A stretch of 57,910 nt of DNA, from contig JAPLGP010000004.1 of the NCBI GenBank assembly GCA_026390075.1, positions 1 to 57,910 on the forward strand, in the 5' to 3' direction. Under the pieces are notes generated by a model. The model saw nothing but the letters and a program-made list of their open reading frames with translations. It did not search any database and was not told the origin of the DNA. Made by a program: the position numbers and the translations under genes. This document shows positions 8,770-16,869 of the stretch, one piece after another. The DNA comes from Campylobacterales bacterium. GTDB taxonomy: Bacteria; Campylobacterota; Campylobacteria; Campylobacterales; Sulfurimonadaceae. Every line of letters begins with the position of its first letter. The first letter of the stretch is position 1.

Positions 8770-10026
8770 TTAGTAACTTAATCCAACAACAACAATAGCT
8801 GTGATAAAAATATTTGCGAGCGAGAGCGGAAGCAAAATATTCCATCCAAGTTTTTGAGTTTGGTCGTAGCGAAATCGTGGAAGCGTCCATCGTACCCAAA
8901 TAAAAACAAAGTGCAAAAAGAAGAGTTTTACCGTAAAAATCGCAAACTGTAAAAGCATCACGCCTACTTCACTGGCATGTGCAAATCCAAGAGCATAATA
9001 GGACATAACTATAATCGAAAAAATCGTAAAACCAATGATAATTGTCGTATAAACCTTTGTTTCATTGAGTCCTGACATAACAAAAATATTGTGTTTTTTC
9101 ATCCATCTTAAAAAGAAAAAAGAGGTAACAGCCGCAAAAGCGATGATGAACCATAACACCAACTCAAAATTATTTATAAGGTCGGCAGTGCTTAAATAAG
9201 GAAGTTGATACCCACCTAAAAAAAGTGTTACAATCAAAGCTCCAGAAGCCGCCATTGCGATATATTCCGCTACAAAAAAGAGCCCAAATTTCATCGCTCC
9301 ATACTCTGTGTGGTATCCTGCAACTATCTCACTCTCGCCCTCTGCCGCATCAAATGGCGCACGATTTGTCTCAGCAAATGCGGTCACGATGAAGATAATC
9401 GTTGCAAGTGGTTGCAAAACAATTCCCCAAGCTGGCAATATGAAAAATGTTTGCGATTGATACGCTACCATTTCGTTAAGGCTGATTGTCCCGTAAGTAA
9501 TAAGCATCGAAACAAGAGACAATCCCATCGCAACTTCATAGCCGATAACCTGTGCAGTCGCTCGCATAGAACCTAAAATGGCGTACTTGTTGTGACTTGC
9601 CCAACCGCCTAAAATGATGCCATAGACGCCTAAACCAGCAAAAGCCAAAAACCACAAAACACCCAAATCTGTCGGAAGTGCCTGCATGTGGAAAGTCTGC
9701 TCGTTGATAGTAATATTGTCCGCATAAGGGATAACCATAAAAGTCAAAAATGCACTCATAAAGGCGATGGATGGGGCAACCATGTAGTAAAACTTATTTT
9801 TAATGTGCGAAGGTAAAAACTCCTCTTTAAAGACAAGCTTCATCATATCTGCCACCGATTGAATGATTCCGCCTAGACGAATTCCGTTGATGTGACATCT
9901 ATTTGGCCCGAGTCTATCTTGAATAAGTGCGGCGATGCGTCGCTCCATCCAAACTAAAATAGGCACAGTTACAAGTGAAAATAGAATGGTTAAAACAAGA
10001 GGTAAAAGGATTAAAATCGTACTCAT
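8770..10026 (-). CDS. nuoH: NADH-quinone oxidoreductase subunit H (long form)
   Basis: Membrane anchor subunit that forms most of the quinone channel. The family signatures are clear: MERRIAALIQDRLGPNR near the N terminus, AETNRAPFDAAEGESEIVAG in the middle, and RWTLPRFRYDQTQKLGW near the C terminus. At 418 residues it is longer than the common 325-350. The extra segment lies between FFFLRWMKK (about 305) and FAIFTVKLFF (about 365) and seems to add one or two membrane helices. It is not repeat-derived by eye. The start overlaps the nuoG stop as ATGA. Confidence 0.93.
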   Translation of the reverse strand: MSTILILLPLVLTILFSLVTVPILVWMERRIAALIQDRLGPNRCHINGIRLGGIIQSVADMMKLVFKEEFLPSHIKNKFYYMVAPSIAFMSAFLTFMVIPYADNITINEQTFHMQALPTDLGVLWFLAFAGLGVYGIILGGWASHNKYAILGSMRATAQVIGYEVAMGLSLVSMLITYGTISLNEMVAYQSQTFFILPAWGIVLQPLATIIFIVTAFAETNRAPFDAAEGESEIVAGYHTEYGAMKFGLFFVAEYIAMAASGALIVTLFLGGYQLPYLSTADLINNFELVLWFIIAFAAVTSFFFLRWMKKHNIFVMSGLNETKVYTTIIIGFTIFSIIVMSYYALGFAHASEVGVMLLQFAIFTVKLFFLHFVFIWVRWTLPRFRYDQTQKLGWNILLPLSLANIFITAIVVVGLSY

Positions 10027-11573
10027 TTTAACACCTCTAAAAGTTCTATAAGACTTGGGGCTTCGCTCTTGTATTTCGTAGCGTAAAACTCTTGTCGCAA
10101 ACCATCGCAGTTGATGAGTGTGCCGCTTTCATGCGCGAAATTTGCGATGGCAAGGACAGTTCCATGTTCGCACTTTGAAGTGCTGAAATGGATAATATTT
10201 TTATTTTCTGGCACCCCAAGGGCACTTCCTCGCATTCGCTCACCGCGCATGTGGGATTTTAAAAGATTATGGTCAAAATTTATTACTACTTCGGCACTTT
10301 TTAAAGAACTTTCAAACTCCTCTTGGCATGTGGAAATATTTAACTCTTTCACACCTGCAAAATTCGCACTACGATCGTTTGTTTTGAGCCAATCATCGCC
10401 AAAACTTTCATCAATGTAAGGCAGTGAGAAAAGAGCTACTTTATATTTTTGACAAAACTCTTGTATGGCTTGAAGTTGCTCAAGACTCAGCGATGGCGAG
10501 GCTAAAGCAACTTTTTTCTTAATATGTAACAAATTTCTCACGAAATCGCTGTTATAGATTGCCGCGCTTTGCTCGCAATGACTCATCTCGTTACTGCTAT
10601 AAATTACCGCGCTTTGCTCGCAATGACTCATCTCGTTACTGCTATAAATTACCGTGCTTCGCTCGCAATGATTCATTTCGTCACTGTTTTGGATTGCCAC
10701 ACTTCCCATGTATCCGTCATTGCGAGGAGGAACGACGAAGCAATCTGCGCTTTCATTCAACTCTCTATAACTCAGCCTTCCAAAGTCGCATAAAAATGAT
10801 AAATTTATCTCTTTATTTCTTCGCGCGCGAAACCTGTACACTTTTTCATTTGTATATTTTGTTTCATTGTAATCGATGAAAATATTACATCCACGAGAAC
10901 AACCGTGGCAGATGCTTTTTGCAGAGTCTAAAAACCAAACTCTTTGAGCAAATCGAAAATCTTTTGAAGTCAAAGCACCCACAGGACAGAGTTCTACGAC
11001 ATTCATTGCATAAGGATTTTGTAACTTATGATTCGGTGCGACTGCAATTCTTGCCTTGTCTCCGCGACCGATAACTCCGAGTTCGCCCGTTTTTGTGATA
11101 TTTGAAGTAAAACGAACACATCGCATACATAAAACGCATCGCTCTTGGTCGAGTATGACATTCGAACCAAGATCAATATGTTTGCCTTTTTTCGTTTTTG
11201 GCGTACACAAATGGCTCTCATAAAGTCCATAATCCATGTAATAATCTTGCAACTTACACTCACCCGCTTGGTCACAAATAGGGCAATCTACGGGATGGTT
11301 GAGAAGTTCAAGTTCTAAAATGGAGCGTTTGACTTCGTTGATTTTTTCACTTTTTGTTGCAACTTCAAGGTTTTCACACACAAAAGTATCACAGGCGATT
11401 TGCGGTCGTTTTTGCCCTTTAATCTCCACCATACACATGCGGCAGTTTCCATCCATGCCCAAATCTTGCTGGTAGCAAAAGTGAGGAATTTCAACACCGT
11501 TATTTATCAGCACATCGATTAAAAGTTCGCCCTCTTTGCATTCGATGGGTCTGTTGTCAACTAAGATTTTCAT
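10023..11573 (-). CDS. nuoG: NADH-quinone oxidoreductase subunit G (short, with repeat insertion)
   Basis: Iron-sulfur subunit of the NADH arm. Visible ligands: [2Fe-2S] C33, C44, C47, C61; His-ligated cluster H93, C97, C100, C106; [4Fe-4S] C146, C149, C152, C196; and a further set C222, C225, C229, C262. The molybdopterin-like domain is much reduced (516 residues against ~900 in E. coli). Residues about 277-339 come from a palindromic element (10557-10745) with a 15-residue unit, YSSNEMSHCEQSAVI, repeated about three times. Residues about 440-454 come from a second repeat (10212-10256). I chose the start at 11573, which makes an ATGA overlap with the nuoF stop; an in-frame start lies 9 bases upstream. 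Confidence 0.9.
   Translation of the reverse strand: MKILVDNRPIECKEGELLIDVLINNGVEIPHFCYQQDLGMDGNCRMCMVEIKGQKRPQIACDTFVCENLEVATKSEKINEVKRSILELELLNHPVDCPICDQAGECKLQDYYMDYGLYESHLCTPKTKKGKHIDLGSNVILDQERCVLCMRCVRFTSNITKTGELGVIGRGDKARIAVAPNHKLQNPYAMNVVELCPVGALTSKDFRFAQRVWFLDSAKSICHGCSRGCNIFIDYNETKYTNEKVYRFRARRNKEINLSFLCDFGRLSYRELNESADCFVVPPRNDGYMGSVAIQNSDEMNHCERSTVIYSSNEMSHCEQSAVIYSSNEMSHCEQSAAIYNSDFVRNLLHIKKKVALASPSLSLEQLQAIQEFCQKYKVALFSLPYIDESFGDDWLKTNDRSANFAGVKELNISTCQEEFESSLKSAEVVINFDHNLLKSHMRGERMRGSALGVPENKNIIHFSTSKCEHGTVLAIANFAHESGTLINCDGLRQEFYATKYKSEAPSLIELLEVLK
10212..10256 (+). repeat. 45-bp dispersed repeat, copy in nuoG
   Basis: Begins GGCACCCCAAGGGCA and ends CATGTGG. It is the inverted counterpart of 4884-4928 in nuoL. 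In nuoG it is read on the minus strand as MRGERMRGSALGVP, while in nuoL the other strand is read, so one repeat is open in frames on both strands. Confidence 0.8.
10557..10745. repeat. Palindromic dispersed element with 45-bp tandem units, in nuoG
   Basis: A 189-bp (63-codon) element from GATTGCC at 10557 to GAAGCAATC ending at 10745. It holds three 45-bp units at 10558-10602, 10603-10647 and 10648-10692; the first two differ very little, and the third is more diverged. The rest matches the element family at 4938-5045 and 6553-6655. It stays in frame with nuoG. Confidence 0.88.
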
Positions 11574-12802
11574 ACGATGCACTCCAAAAACTCAGCTTCA
11601 AAATGCTCTAAAAAGCCATCAATCACGCCACTTGCCGCAGGTGCAAATACGCAAATTGTTTGCCCATTCATACTTTTACTGACCGATTTTAAAACCTCTA
11701 AATCTTGCAAAGTTGCAGTTTTATTGACAAATTTATCAAGCGTTTTATCGACCCATGAAGTTCCTTCACGGCATGGCGTACACTGTCCACATGATTCATG
11801 ATGATAAAATCTGAGAAGATTTTTAAGAGCTTTCACCATCGAAGTATCCTCGTCCAAAACTATCATTCCACCCGTTCCCAAGGCTGAACCAAGAGATTTT
11901 AGGTTTTCATAATCCAGCTTTGCTTCCATCACCAAATGCGCAGGTAATATCGGAGTGGACGCACCCCCAGGGATGACAGCTTTGAGTTTTTTACCATTTT
12001 TCACTCCACCGCCAAGCTTTTGTATGTAATCCCACATGCCAACACCGAACTCCGCTTCATACACGCCAGCGTTTTGCACATGCCCACTTATTGCAAAAAG
12101 AAGCGTTCCGCAGGAGCAATCTGTGCCGTATGCGGTGTACGCCTCTGCTCCATTTTCGATGATAAAAGGAACGGATGCGATGGTTTCAACATTGTTTACA
12201 AGTGTCGGTTCACCGAAATAAAACTCAGGTTCAGGAGATTTCGGTTTGAGTCGTGGATGTCCACGATTTCCCTCAAGCGACTCTAAAAGTGCAGATTTTT
12301 CACCGCAAATATACGCCCCTGCACCTCTGTGAATGGTAATTTCAACTGGATATTTTGCCTCATCACCTAAAATGTTTTTCGCATAGGCTTCATCAATGGC
12401 CGCTTGTAAAATATCGCTAAACTCCTCATACTCGCCTCGCACATAGATGTAAGAACTGTTTGCACCGATTGCGTAGCATGTGCAAATAATTCCCTCGATA
12501 AGCAAATGTGGGTCTTTGGAGATAATTTGTCTATCTTTAAAAGTACCTGGTTCACTCTCATCGGCATTCACTACGAGATATTTTATACCTGCAAAATCAC
12601 TCGCCAACTGCCATTTTGCTCCAGCGGGAGCACCACCGCCACCTTTTCCACGAAGATTGCTTGTTTTGATGATGTCGATTACTTCTTGTGGCTGATATGT
12701 GAAAAGTTTTTCTAACGATGTGTAACGCCCATTTTTTAGAGCCACTTCCAAAATATTGGCATGTGGAATTTCAAAATTCTTACTTACAATTTTAGTTTGC
12801 AT
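11570..12802 (-). CDS. nuoF: NADH-quinone oxidoreductase subunit F (NADH/FMN)
   Basis: The NADH dehydrogenase subunit; it binds NADH, FMN and cluster N3. The glycine-rich RGKGGGGAPAGAKW (51-64) is the nucleotide/FMN site, NADESEPGTFKDR follows, and SCGQCTPCREG near residue 338 plus a later Cys bind [4Fe-4S]. Length 410 is normal. Its presence matters because some Campylobacterota, such as Campylobacter and Helicobacter, have replaced NuoE/F; here NADH input looks intact. It overlaps nuoE by 11 bases and nuoG by an ATGA. Confidence 0.95.
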   Translation of the reverse strand: MQTKIVSKNFEIPHANILEVALKNGRYTSLEKLFTYQPQEVIDIIKTSNLRGKGGGGAPAGAKWQLASDFAGIKYLVVNADESEPGTFKDRQIISKDPHLLIEGIICTCYAIGANSSYIYVRGEYEEFSDILQAAIDEAYAKNILGDEAKYPVEITIHRGAGAYICGEKSALLESLEGNRGHPRLKPKSPEPEFYFGEPTLVNNVETIASVPFIIENGAEAYTAYGTDCSCGTLLFAISGHVQNAGVYEAEFGVGMWDYIQKLGGGVKNGKKLKAVIPGGASTPILPAHLVMEAKLDYENLKSLGSALGTGGMIVLDEDTSMVKALKNLLRFYHHESCGQCTPCREGTSWVDKTLDKFVNKTATLQDLEVLKSVSKSMNGQTICVFAPAASGVIDGFLEHFEAEFLECIV

Positions 12803-13235
12803 TTAAAACCTCATCCAACATTTGCGGTGTTACATTTTCGATATATTTTCCCTCTAAAGTACACATCGGAGCACCGCCACACGCACCCATGCACTCCACT
12901 TCTACAATCTCATATTTGTCACTATGGTTTTCAAGCAAGTGTTTTTTAATTTCTTCGCTCCCATTTAACTCGCAAGAGAGTGTGCGACACACTTCAACCA
13001 CTTTTTTCTCATTTTTGACTAATCTAAACATCGAATAAAACGAAGCGACGCTGTAAATGTGCATGTATGGCATGTGGGAAAGTTCAGAAATTTTTGCCAT
13101 CGCCTTTTCGCTTATAAATCCCTCTTGCTTTTGAGCTAACCATAAAAGTGGCAAGATTAAAGCTTTTTTTTGCGGATAGCGTTTTGCTAAAAACTCAATT
13201 TTCAAACTGTTTGTTTCGTTAAAAGAAAAACTCAT
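12792..13235 (-). CDS. nuoE: NADH-quinone oxidoreductase subunit E ([2Fe-2S])
   Basis: Thioredoxin-like [2Fe-2S] subunit that pairs with NuoF in the NADH module. Ligands are C83, C88, C115 and C119, in the usual C-x4-C and C-x3-C pairs (VCRTLSC and ECMGACGGAPMC). Length 147 is slightly short but complete, with the N-terminal helical bundle present. The start overlaps the nuoCD stop as ATGA. Confidence 0.95.
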   Translation of the reverse strand: MSFSFNETNSLKIEFLAKRYPQKKALILPLLWLAQKQEGFISEKAMAKISELSHMPYMHIYSVASFYSMFRLVKNEKKVVEVCRTLSCELNGSEEIKKHLLENHSDKYEIVEVECMGACGGAPMCTLEGKYIENVTPQMLDEVLNAN

Positions 13236-14878
13236 CTATCCATCTCCCCTGCGATAATATTCAAACTTCCCAAAGTTAAAATCGCATCTGCAAGTTGTGA
13301 ACCCTCGATAATCTCTGGGTACGCACTCATCGCAGTAAAGGAAGGAGCTTTGACTTTGACTTTATAAGGTGTCCCGCTTCCATCACTGACGATGAAAAAT
13401 CCAAGCTCTCCATTTGTCGCTTCGATGGAGCTGTAATGCTCACCAAGAGGAACTTTCACACCCTCGAAGGTAAGTTTAAACTGATTCATAACTCCCTCGA
13501 TTGTGCTATAAACTGCCTCTTTTTTTGGTAGAGTGATAGATGCATTTTTAATATTGATTTCGCCCTCTGGAAGATTTTGCATCACTTGTTCTATAATTTT
13601 TATGCTCTCATCAATTTCGCCAAAACGAACCATAACTCTGTCATACACATCGCCCACACTTCCCACGACAATATCAAATTCATACTTCTCATAACCATAA
13701 TACGGTGCATCTTTACGCATATCAAACGCAACTCCACATGCCCGAAGATTTGGGCCAGTCATTGCGTAATTTATCGCATTTTCGGCACTAATGACGCCTA
13801 CATTTTGCGTTCTGTCATGAAAAATTCTGTTATGTTTTATAAGTGAAAGCGTCTGTGCAACACCGTACTGAACTTTTTTAATAACCTCTTCCAAATCTGC
13901 TTCAAACCCCTCATACAAATCATTCGTCATTCCGCCCACACGCATGTAAGAGTTTGTAAGTCTCGCCCCCGTGAGTTTTGAAAGCAAATCGTAAATATCC
14001 TCGCGTGGATTGTACATATACCAATAGTTTGTAAGTCCACCCATATCCACCAAAACCGCCGCCAAACAGACAACATGGTCTTCGATGCGTGAGAGTTCAA
14101 GAAGCATGACACGAATCGCCTGAATTCGCTCATTTATCTCAACTCCAAGCATCTCTTCGACTGTTTTTACAAAAGCGATGTTGTTGCTGATCGCCGAGCA
14201 GTAGTTCAGTCGGTCTGTGTAGGGAACGATTTGGTTGTAAGTGTGATTTTCGCAACTTTTCTCAAAACCACGGTGCAGATAGCCGATTTCACTCACGGCA
14301 CACTCCACCGTTTCGCCATCTAGGGCTACATAAGTGCGGATTGTTCCATGACTCGCGGGGTGCGAAGGTCCGAGATTAAGAAACATCAAATCCTTGTTAC
14401 ACTCACTAAAAGAACCGCTCTCTAACTTACAAACAACATTTTTACTTAGCAGTCTGCTGTTCATCTCCTCAATCAAATCATCGACTTCATGAAGAAGTTG
14501 CCCTTTTGTTATAGGGTAAGATTTACAAAGCGGATGTCCTACAAATTCCTTATGGTTGAGAATTCTTTTTAGGTTTGGATGATTCTTAAAAATAATACCA
14601 TACTGGTCATAGACCTCTCGCTCAAGCCAGTTTGCACCTTTAAAAATATCTGAGATTGTCTCTATTTTTAACTCTTTGATATAAGTTTTAATCACAATAT
14701 GCTCATGAAATTCTTGATGACGAAGGATATAAAGAAGAGCAAATTTTTCTTCTTGTTTTATGAGATATTGCGTATAGTCGATTGCTGTAATATCTAGGAG
14801 ATAGTTATATCCACTATTAAATTTTTCTAAAATATATTCATGTATCTTGGCATGTGGAACTGTAATTATCTCAGACAT
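13232..14878 (-). CDS. nuoCD: NADH-quinone oxidoreductase fused subunit C/D
   Basis: A natural fusion of the 30-kDa and 49-kDa subunits, as in E. coli. The NuoC part (about 1-150) shows the DQYGIIFKNHPNLKRIL-like signature. The NuoD part (about 165-548) starts LNLGPSHPASHGTIR and has SEIGYLHRGFEK and TDRLNYCSAI, the quinone-site and hydrogenase-like core. At 548 residues it is a little shorter than E. coli NuoCD because the NuoC domain is trimmed. It overlaps nuoB by 8 bases upstream and nuoE by 4 downstream. Confidence 0.94.
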   Translation of the reverse strand: MSEIITVPHAKIHEYILEKFNSGYNYLLDITAIDYTQYLIKQEEKFALLYILRHQEFHEHIVIKTYIKELKIETISDIFKGANWLEREVYDQYGIIFKNHPNLKRILNHKEFVGHPLCKSYPITKGQLLHEVDDLIEEMNSRLLSKNVVCKLESGSFSECNKDLMFLNLGPSHPASHGTIRTYVALDGETVECAVSEIGYLHRGFEKSCENHTYNQIVPYTDRLNYCSAISNNIAFVKTVEEMLGVEINERIQAIRVMLLELSRIEDHVVCLAAVLVDMGGLTNYWYMYNPREDIYDLLSKLTGARLTNSYMRVGGMTNDLYEGFEADLEEVIKKVQYGVAQTLSLIKHNRIFHDRTQNVGVISAENAINYAMTGPNLRACGVAFDMRKDAPYYGYEKYEFDIVVGSVGDVYDRVMVRFGEIDESIKIIEQVMQNLPEGEINIKNASITLPKKEAVYSTIEGVMNQFKLTFEGVKVPLGEHYSSIEATNGELGFFIVSDGSGTPYKVKVKAPSFTAMSAYPEIIEGSQLADAILTLGSLNIIAGEMDR

Positions 14879-15383
14879 TATCTAGCAATCCTTTAAAATC
14901 TTTGTGTCGATTAGGATTATATTTGTTGGTTCTTAAATCATTTTGCAGACTCAAAAGTGCGTCGATAAGGGCTTCTGGTCGTGGAGGACAACCGCCGACA
15001 TACAAATCCACAGGAATTATTTTATCAATCCCCTGCAGTGTCGTATAGTTGTCGTAAAATCCACCGCTACATGCACACGCACCCATACTTACAACCCACT
15101 TTGGCTCACTCATCTGCTCATAAATCTGCTTTAAAATCGGAGCCTGTTTGTAGGTAATCGTTCCCGCAACTATGAGTAAGTCTGCTTGGCGTGGAGAAAA
15201 ACGGACAACCTCTGCACCAAAACGAGAGATATCATATTTACTCGCCGCCACACTCATAAACTCGATGGCACAACATGCCGTTCCAAAAATCATCGGCCAG
15301 AGTGAAGACTCTCTCGCCCAACCAATCGCCTCATCAAGTTTTGTCGTAATTGCCACCTCGAGTGACGGGCTATTTAACTCCAT
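14871..15383 (-). CDS. nuoB: NADH-quinone oxidoreductase subunit B (cluster N2)
   Basis: Carries [4Fe-4S] cluster N2, the final donor to quinone. Ligands fit C37 and C38 (FGTACCAIEF), C103 (SMGACACSGG) and C132 (VGGCPPRPEAL). The 170-residue length is typical. It lies between nuoA and nuoCD with short overlaps on both sides (10 and 8 bases), as expected for this operon. Confidence 0.95.
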   Translation of the reverse strand: MELNSPSLEVAITTKLDEAIGWARESSLWPMIFGTACCAIEFMSVAASKYDISRFGAEVVRFSPRQADLLIVAGTITYKQAPILKQIYEQMSEPKWVVSMGACACSGGFYDNYTTLQGIDKIIPVDLYVGGCPPRPEALIDALLSLQNDLRTNKYNPNRHKDFKGLLDNV

Positions 15384-15736
15384 TTCAAAGCACCTTTTTT
15401 GTAGATGTAGATAAGTCCAGCAAGTAAAAGTATCATAAAAGTAAACATCTCAAAAAGCCCAAAAAGACCAGTCTGGCGAAGTGTTACCGCCCATGGAAAC
15501 ATAAAAAGTATTTCCACATCAAAAATGACAAAGATAATTGCTACAAGATAATATTTAATGTTAAATCGCTCAAAACTGTCTTTGTAAGTTTTTTTTATAC
15601 CACTCTCGTAGGTTTGATTTATAGCAATACCCGATTTTGATTTTTCGCCAATATAACGGCTCAGATGAAATAAAAAAGGGATTAAAACAGTTAAAAGAAG
15701 GATGACAGTAAGCGGTAAATAAAAATTATAATTCAA
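15374..15736 (-). CDS. nuoA: NADH-quinone oxidoreductase subunit A
   Basis: Small membrane subunit with three helices and the conserved FDVEILFMFPWAV segment. Length 120 is normal. The start codon appears to be TTG at 15736, since no ATG or GTG in frame would keep the first helix; AAGG lies about 9 bases upstream. It is the first gene of the nuo operon and is preceded by an inverted repeat overlapping a likely promoter. Confidence 0.92.
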   Translation of the reverse strand: MNYNFYLPLTVILLLTVLIPFLFHLSRYIGEKSKSGIAINQTYESGIKKTYKDSFERFNIKYYLVAIIFVIFDVEILFMFPWAVTLRQTGLFGLFEMFTFMILLLAGLIYIYKKGALKWS

Positions 15737-15745
15737 TAGAAACAG

Positions 15746-15782
15746 CCTTGTATAAATTTACATACACTACGATTATACAAGG
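15746..15782 (-). promoter_or_regulatory. nuoA promoter region with 10-bp inverted repeat
   Basis: Perfect 10-base arms CCTTGTATAA (15746-15755) and TTATACAAGG (15773-15782) flank 17 bases. Read on the minus strand, the first arm contains an extended -10-like TGTATAAT, and a second TATAAT lies at 15784-15789. This could be an operator overlapping the nuo promoter, or a hairpin in the leader RNA. Confidence 0.5.
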
Positions 15783-15826
15783 ATTATAGTACAAAAAAGT
15801 TTTAAAAGAAATTTTGACATGAACAG

Positions 15827-16105
15827 TTAAATATCCATTTTCCCAATCGCACAGGATACAAAACTTTTTGCACTTGTTGTAAAAGTTTGCAATGTGTTTA
15901 GTTCATCGGTAGCTAGTGGATAACCAAGACCCCTAAGTATAAGCTTCAGTTTTTCAATTTGGTTCTCTTGGATATTTAAAGTAATTTTTCGCGGTTCACT
16001 CTCAAGATCAACACTCACTTCACCAAATTCCTCAGCCAAATTTTTGATAAGTGTATTGGCACATCCTCCACATTTAACATTAAAAACTTCAAAAGTTTGT
16101 TGCAT
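15827..16105 (-). CDS. Heavy-metal-associated (HMA) domain protein
   Basis: A 92-residue CopZ-like protein that probably binds a soft metal such as copper(I) through C12-x2-C15 (VKCGGCANT). The first ~70 residues fit the ferredoxin-like HMA fold; the tail (about 70-92) is extra and contains one more Cys. The start at 16105 is chosen because AAGGAG lies about 7 bases before it; a longer frame begins at 16135. CGGC is less usual than the classic CxxC of CopZ. No metal ATPase is adjacent, so its partner is unknown. Confidence 0.75.
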   Translation of the reverse strand: MQQTFEVFNVKCGGCANTLIKNLAEEFGEVSVDLESEPRKITLNIQENQIEKLKLILRGLGYPLATDELNTLQTFTTSAKSFVSCAIGKMDI

Positions 16106-16234
16106 AATGACTCCTTTTTTAATGGATTGTAACATAACTTTAAATATTTATCGTTTGTTATTTTTTTATATATTTAAAAAAGATTCTGTATGTTTAAACC
16201 TATTCATCATCAGGAGCTAAAAAATCTCTAACAT

Positions 16235-16528
16235 CTATATTAAAACTTTTTCAACTGCTATCTCAACGCGTGAAGCTGTTGCTTCACTGACACCATAATC
16301 AAAGCCTATATGTTCTAATGTGCGGTACTCTCGATAGTAACTCAACATGAGAAGGACTTTATCCTCGGGTATTAAACTTTTTCGTCCGCCAATACCATGG
16401 CTCTTAGTCTTTTCTTTTTCATAAGACTTAAAAATATCAATCATTTTTTTAACTATCTCTTTATTTACACCGATTAATCATTTAAAAATTTTTGGTTCTT
16501 TTCTTCTTAATTGTTCATATCTACTCAT
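16235..16528 (-). pseudogene. Decayed transposase fragment (IS5-type N terminus)
   Basis: Translated from an ATG at 16528, the frame reads MSRYEQLRRKEPKIFK, then a TGA at 16478-16480, then continues in the same frame through GGRKSLIPEDKVLLML and YREYRTLEHIGFDYGVSEAT. That is the helix-turn-helix start of a small IS transposase (IS5-like by appearance). It ends at a TAG at 16235-16237, before any catalytic DDE region. So it has both an internal stop and a missing C-terminal part, and it is surely inactive. No terminal inverted repeats were found. Confidence 0.7.
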
Positions 16529-16869
16529 GCTATTTTTACAGTAATTTTAGTGCCTGTTTTTAGAGTTTTGCAAGAAGTCTAATAATTGCTATGAAAGATG
16601 GAGATATGGAGCAAATAAAAATAGAAATAGCCCAATATATTGCTTCTTCTCTGCTTTATATGCTATATTTTTTCAAAAACGATTGTATGTTTGAATTTAG
16701 AAGTAAAAAAGGATAATCGAAAAACAAAAAGATTGTATTTAGCCTTGAAGCTGTAAGTTATTTCACAGTCTCGAAGGCAAGCCATCGGTTCCAAGGAAAA
16801 TGAGTTTTTTCAGAATTTGGGAGAGGATGAAGTAAGAAGTTGTCATGTGGAAAGTTGTAGAACGAGATT
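16529..16869. other. Gene-poor stretch between IS remnant and bioB
   Basis: No convincing gene here. A 41-codon plus-strand frame at 16591-16716 has no ribosome site and resembles nothing I know. A variant of the dispersed word (GTCATGTGG) is at 16842-16850. The string GCAAGAAGTCTAAT at 16570-16583 resembles words flanking the palindromic element at 6526-6540 (inverted) and 6662-6675. The stretch is probably decayed mobile or spacer DNA. Confidence 0.5.

Noticed and set aside
10558-10692. Regular 45-bp repeats looked at first like a small CRISPR array
   Set aside because: The whole 45-bp unit repeats with no unique spacers, it is inside nuoG in frame, and no cas genes are near.
10559-10879. 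Plus-strand frames full of FARNDSSRYCYK-type repeats
   Set aside because: They are the antisense reading of the repeat element inside nuoG, with no ribosome site.
16591-16716. Small 41-codon gene before bioB
   Set aside because: No ribosome site, no recognisable motif, next to IS debris.
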